A DNA stretch of 7,758 nucleotides from an uncultured Collinsella sp. (lineage in GTDB: Bacteria; Actinomycetota; Coriobacteriia; Coriobacteriales; Coriobacteriaceae), in contig CAADVA010000235.1 in assembly GCA_900752345.1 (NCBI GenBank), positions 1 to 7,758 on the forward strand. Reading direction: 5' to 3'. The notes beneath the pieces are model-generated. The model had not been told where the DNA came from, did not search any database, and was given only the letters and a program-made list of their open reading frames with translations. Below, piece after piece: positions 5,515 through 7,758 of the stretch. The position numbers were made by a program, and so were the translations under genes. The first letter of the stretch is position 1. The number at the start of each line of letters is the position of its first letter.

Positions 5515-7407
5515 ATGGAGATGGATGACAACAAACGTAGACGGAATATGATCCTCTACGTGCTCATCGCCTTCGTCGTCTACCTCGTGCTCTCGACCGT
5601 TCTGTTCCCTAACATCGGTCACACGCAGCAGATTACGAAGACCGATTATTCGACGTTTGTCAAAGCGCTCGATAAGAAGAGTGTCGACAAAGTCGAGTAC
5701 AACACGGACGATTACTCGATTTATTACACCAAGAAGGGCGAGGACGAGAACATCGCCTATAAGACGACCGGTGTGCCGAATGACGCGGGCTTTACCGATC
5801 GCGTGCTTGAATCTGGCGCCTCGCTTGAGTCGGTTGTTCCCGATAAGAACTCGGGTCTGATGACCTACTACCTGCTCACACTCATTCTTCCCATGGCGAT
5901 TTTCTTCCTCATCGGTTGGTGGCTCAACCGCCGCATGAAGAAGGCTATGGGGGATGACGGCCCGTCGATGAACTTTGGCGGCGGCGGTTTTGGCGGCGGC
6001 GGACTGGGTAAGTCCGGCGCGCGCGTGATCGCCTCCAAGGACGTGGGCGTGACCTTTAAGGACGTCGCCGGCCAGGAAGAGGCCAAGGAGTCTCTCAAGG
6101 AGGTCGTCGACTTTCTGGAGAAGCCGCAGCGCTACGAGGAGATCGGCGCCAAGCTGCCGCGCGGTGCTCTCCTTGTTGGCCCTCCGGGTACCGGTAAGAC
6201 CCTGCTTGCCAAGGCTGTTGCCGGCGAGGCCGGTGTTCCGTTCTTTAGCATTTCGGGCTCTGAGTTCGTTGAGATGTTTGTTGGTCGCGGCGCTGCAAAG
6301 GTTCGTGACCTGTTTAAGCAGGCCAAGGAAAAGGCCCCGTGTATCGTCTTTATCGATGAGATCGATACCATCGGTAAGAAGCGCGATGGCGGCGGCTTTA
6401 GCGGCAACGACGAGCGCGAGCAGACGCTCAATCAGTTGCTGACCGAGATGGATGGCTTCGATAACCACAAGGGTATCGTTGTCCTTGCCGCAACCAACCG
6501 CCCCGACAGTCTCGATCCCGCTCTACTGCGCCCCGGTCGTTTTGACCGCCGCATCCCCGTCGAGTTGCCCGATCTGACCGGCCGTAAGAACATCCTCGAG
6601 CTCCACGCCAAGAGTGTGAAGACCGAGCCGCCGATCGACCTGACCGCTATTGCCCGCGCCACGCCCGGTGCCTCGGGCGCCGACCTTGCCAATATCATCA
6701 ACGAGGGTGCCCTGCGCGCTGTTCGCGAAGGCCGCAAGCGCGCGACCCAGGACGACTTCGAGGAGTCGGTGGAGGTCGTCATTGCCGGCCAGCAGCGTAA
6801 GTCCACGGTGCTTTCCGACCACGAGAAGCAGGTCGTTTCCTACCACGAGATCGGTCATGCCATCGTCGCTGCCCGCCAAAAGGGTTCCGCGCCGGTTACC
6901 AAGATCACCATCGTGCCGCGCACGAGCGGTGCCCTGGGCTACACCATGCAGGTCGAGGAGGACGAGCGCTTCCTTACCACGCGCCAGGAGGTCCTGGACA
7001 AGCTCGCCGTCTACTGCGGTGGTCGCGCGGCCGAGGAGCTCATCTTTGGCGAGATGACGACCGGTGCCGCCAACGATATCGAGCAGGCCACCAAGCTCGC
7101 CCGCAACATGGTGACGCGCTTTGGTATGTCCGACGAGTTTGGCATGATGGCGCTTGGTACCGTTCAGAATGCGTACCTCAACCAGGACACGTCGCTCACC
7201 TGCGCCCCCGGTACGGCCGAGCGCGTGGACGCGATTGTCGCCAAGCTGATCGAGGATGCGCACGACCGCGCTCTGCAGATCCTGAAGGAGAACAAGTTCA
7301 AGCTCCACGAGCTGGCTCGTTATCTGTACAAGAAGGAGACGATCACGGGCGAGGAGTTTATGAATCTCCTCACGCGCGAGAATCCGCTGATGCCTAAGCA
7401 GCAGTAG
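5515..7407 (+). CDS. ftsH: ATP-dependent zinc metalloprotease FtsH
   Basis: Membrane-anchored hexameric AAA+ protease that degrades misassembled membrane proteins and short-lived regulators on the cytoplasmic side. The 630-residue product is full length. Order: helix 1 (about 12-31), a small outside domain (32-115), helix 2 (about 118-137), a Gly-rich linker (155-167), then the AAA+ module with Walker A GPPGTGKT (223-230), Walker B VFIDE (278-282), and the second region of homology TNRPDSLDPALLRPGRFDRR with its arginine fingers (about 327-346). The protease domain has zinc motif HEIGH (444-448) and the third ligand Asp521 in AANDIEQAT. The pore-side segment reads FVEMFVGRGAAKVRDLF, with Arg258 where Val or Met is common. 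ATG 5515 is chosen because GGAG (5502-5505) lies 9 nt upstream. ATG 5500 and ATG 5521 are in frame but worse placed. A strong terminator follows, so it is probably transcribed alone. Confidence 0.97.
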   Translation: MEMDDNKRRRNMILYVLIAFVVYLVLSTVLFPNIGHTQQITKTDYSTFVKALDKKSVDKVEYNTDDYSIYYTKKGEDENIAYKTTGVPNDAGFTDRVLESGASLESVVPDKNSGLMTYYLLTLILPMAIFFLIGWWLNRRMKKAMGDDGPSMNFGGGGFGGGGLGKSGARVIASKDVGVTFKDVAGQEEAKESLKEVVDFLEKPQRYEEIGAKLPRGALLVGPPGTGKTLLAKAVAGEAGVPFFSISGSEFVEMFVGRGAAKVRDLFKQAKEKAPCIVFIDEIDTIGKKRDGGGFSGNDEREQTLNQLLTEMDGFDNHKGIVVLAATNRPDSLDPALLRPGRFDRRIPVELPDLTGRKNILELHAKSVKTEPPIDLTAIARATPGASGADLANIINEGALRAVREGRKRATQDDFEESVEVVIAGQQRKSTVLSDHEKQVVSYHEIGHAIVAARQKGSAPVTKITIVPRTSGALGYTMQVEEDERFLTTRQEVLDKLAVYCGGRAAEELIFGEMTTGAANDIEQATKLARNMVTRFGMSDEFGMMALGTVQNAYLNQDTSLTCAPGTAERVDAIVAKLIEDAHDRALQILKENKFKLHELARYLYKKETITGEEFMNLLTRENPLMPKQQ

Positions 7408-7434
7408 CGTTGCATTCGGGACAGTAAATATCGA

Positions 7435-7471
7435 CGCCCCATTTGAGTGCCTATCTCAAATGGGGCGTTTT
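7435..7471 (+). terminator. Rho-independent terminator of ftsH
   Basis: CGCCCCATTTGAG (7435-7447) pairs perfectly over 13 bp with CTCAAATGGGGCG (7455-7467) around a 7-nt loop and is followed by TTTT. It lies 27 bp after the ftsH stop and separates ftsH from the next gene. Transcripts of the DUF523 gene therefore need readthrough or a promoter close by. Confidence 0.92.
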
Positions 7472-7488
7472 GCTTGGGAGGGATATGT

Positions 7489-7758
7489 ATGAAGATCGTG
7501 GTGAGTGCCTGTTTGATGGGCGAGAGCTGCAAGTATAACGGCCTCGATAATTACCACCGCGCGTTGGTCGAGGCCTGCGAACGCACAGGGACCGAGGTAC
7601 TCCTCGTATGTCCTGAGGTTTTTGGCGGTCTGCCCACGCCACGCGATCCGTCCGAGATTGTGAACGGCGAAGTCCGTACCTGCGAGGGCGTGTCCGTTGA
7701 CCGGGAATTCCGCCTGGGCGCTCAACGTGCGCTCGACATGTGCGAGCAGGCGGGCGGC
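7489..7758 (+). CDS. DUF523 family protein, C-terminus cut by window edge
   Basis: The frame from ATG 7489 is open to the last base (90 codons, no stop). GGGAGGG at 7476-7482 is 6 nt upstream; an overlapping ATG at 7485 is in another frame and lacks homology. The start VVSACLMGESCKYNG (4-18, Cys8 and Cys14), LLVCPEVFGGLPTPRDPSEI (38-57, Cys41), the strand pair NGEVRTCEG, and the downstream helix FRLGAQRALDMCEQA are typical of DUF523, a small Cys-containing family of unknown function common in anaerobes. The conserved Cys and Pro-Glu motifs suggest metal or cluster binding, but this is inference. DUF523 is sometimes joined to a DUF1722 domain; whether that is so here cannot be seen. Confidence 0.9.
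   Translation, partial: MKIVVSACLMGESCKYNGLDNYHRALVEACERTGTEVLLVCPEVFGGLPTPRDPSEIVNGEVRTCEGVSVDREFRLGAQRALDMCEQAGG

Noticed and set aside
5425..6468. 347-codon minus-strand open frame opposite ftsH
   Set aside because: It is antisense to the highly conserved FtsH AAA+ region and has no family resemblance; such shadows are expected in GC-rich genes.

Overview
The window looks like chromosomal DNA from a high-GC anaerobic gut bacterium of the Coriobacteriia, most likely Collinsella or a close relative. This is inferred from GC-rich codon use, the style of the ThyA and DHFR proteins, the DUF134/NifX-type protein, corrinoid adenosyltransferase and DUF523 genes side by side, and short strong Shine-Dalgarno sites. 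No database search was possible. There are no rRNA or tRNA genes, CRISPR arrays, transposases or phage genes.

Layout. (1) 1-759, minus strand, running off the left edge: a single reading frame joining a DUF134 helix-turn-helix domain to a NifX/NifB-like cofactor-binding domain with a His/Cys-rich tail. A full Shine-Dalgarno site and ATG lie inside the frame at the domain junction. (2) 760-977: divergent regulatory region with two identical 12-bp palindromes 53 bp apart flanking the probable promoter of gene 1, then a separate inverted repeat and a 14-bp palindrome in front of thyA. (3) 978-2354, plus: thyA-folA, which together make dTMP and recycle the dihydrofolate this produces; a hairpin follows. 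(4) 2464-3378, plus: SpoU/TrmH-type RNA 2'-O-methyltransferase. (5) 3502-4854, plus: MATE-family efflux transporter. (6) 4852-4935: an 84-bp inverted repeat that fills the gap between two convergent genes. (7) 4937-5422, minus: a short CobO-type corrinoid adenosyltransferase. (8) 5515-7407, plus: membrane protease FtsH, divergent from cobO, ending in a strong intrinsic terminator at 7435-7471. (9) 7489-7758, plus, running off the right edge: a DUF523 protein.

The genes are mostly housekeeping (nucleotide and folate metabolism, RNA modification, protein quality control, cofactor adenosylation) in short independent units. The parts most worth a second look are the DUF134-NifX fusion with its internal start and twin operators, the long inverted repeat at 4852-4935, and the shortened adenosyltransferase lacking the usual corrinoid-side aromatic motif. 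The two edge genes have no stop codon inside the window and are easily missed.
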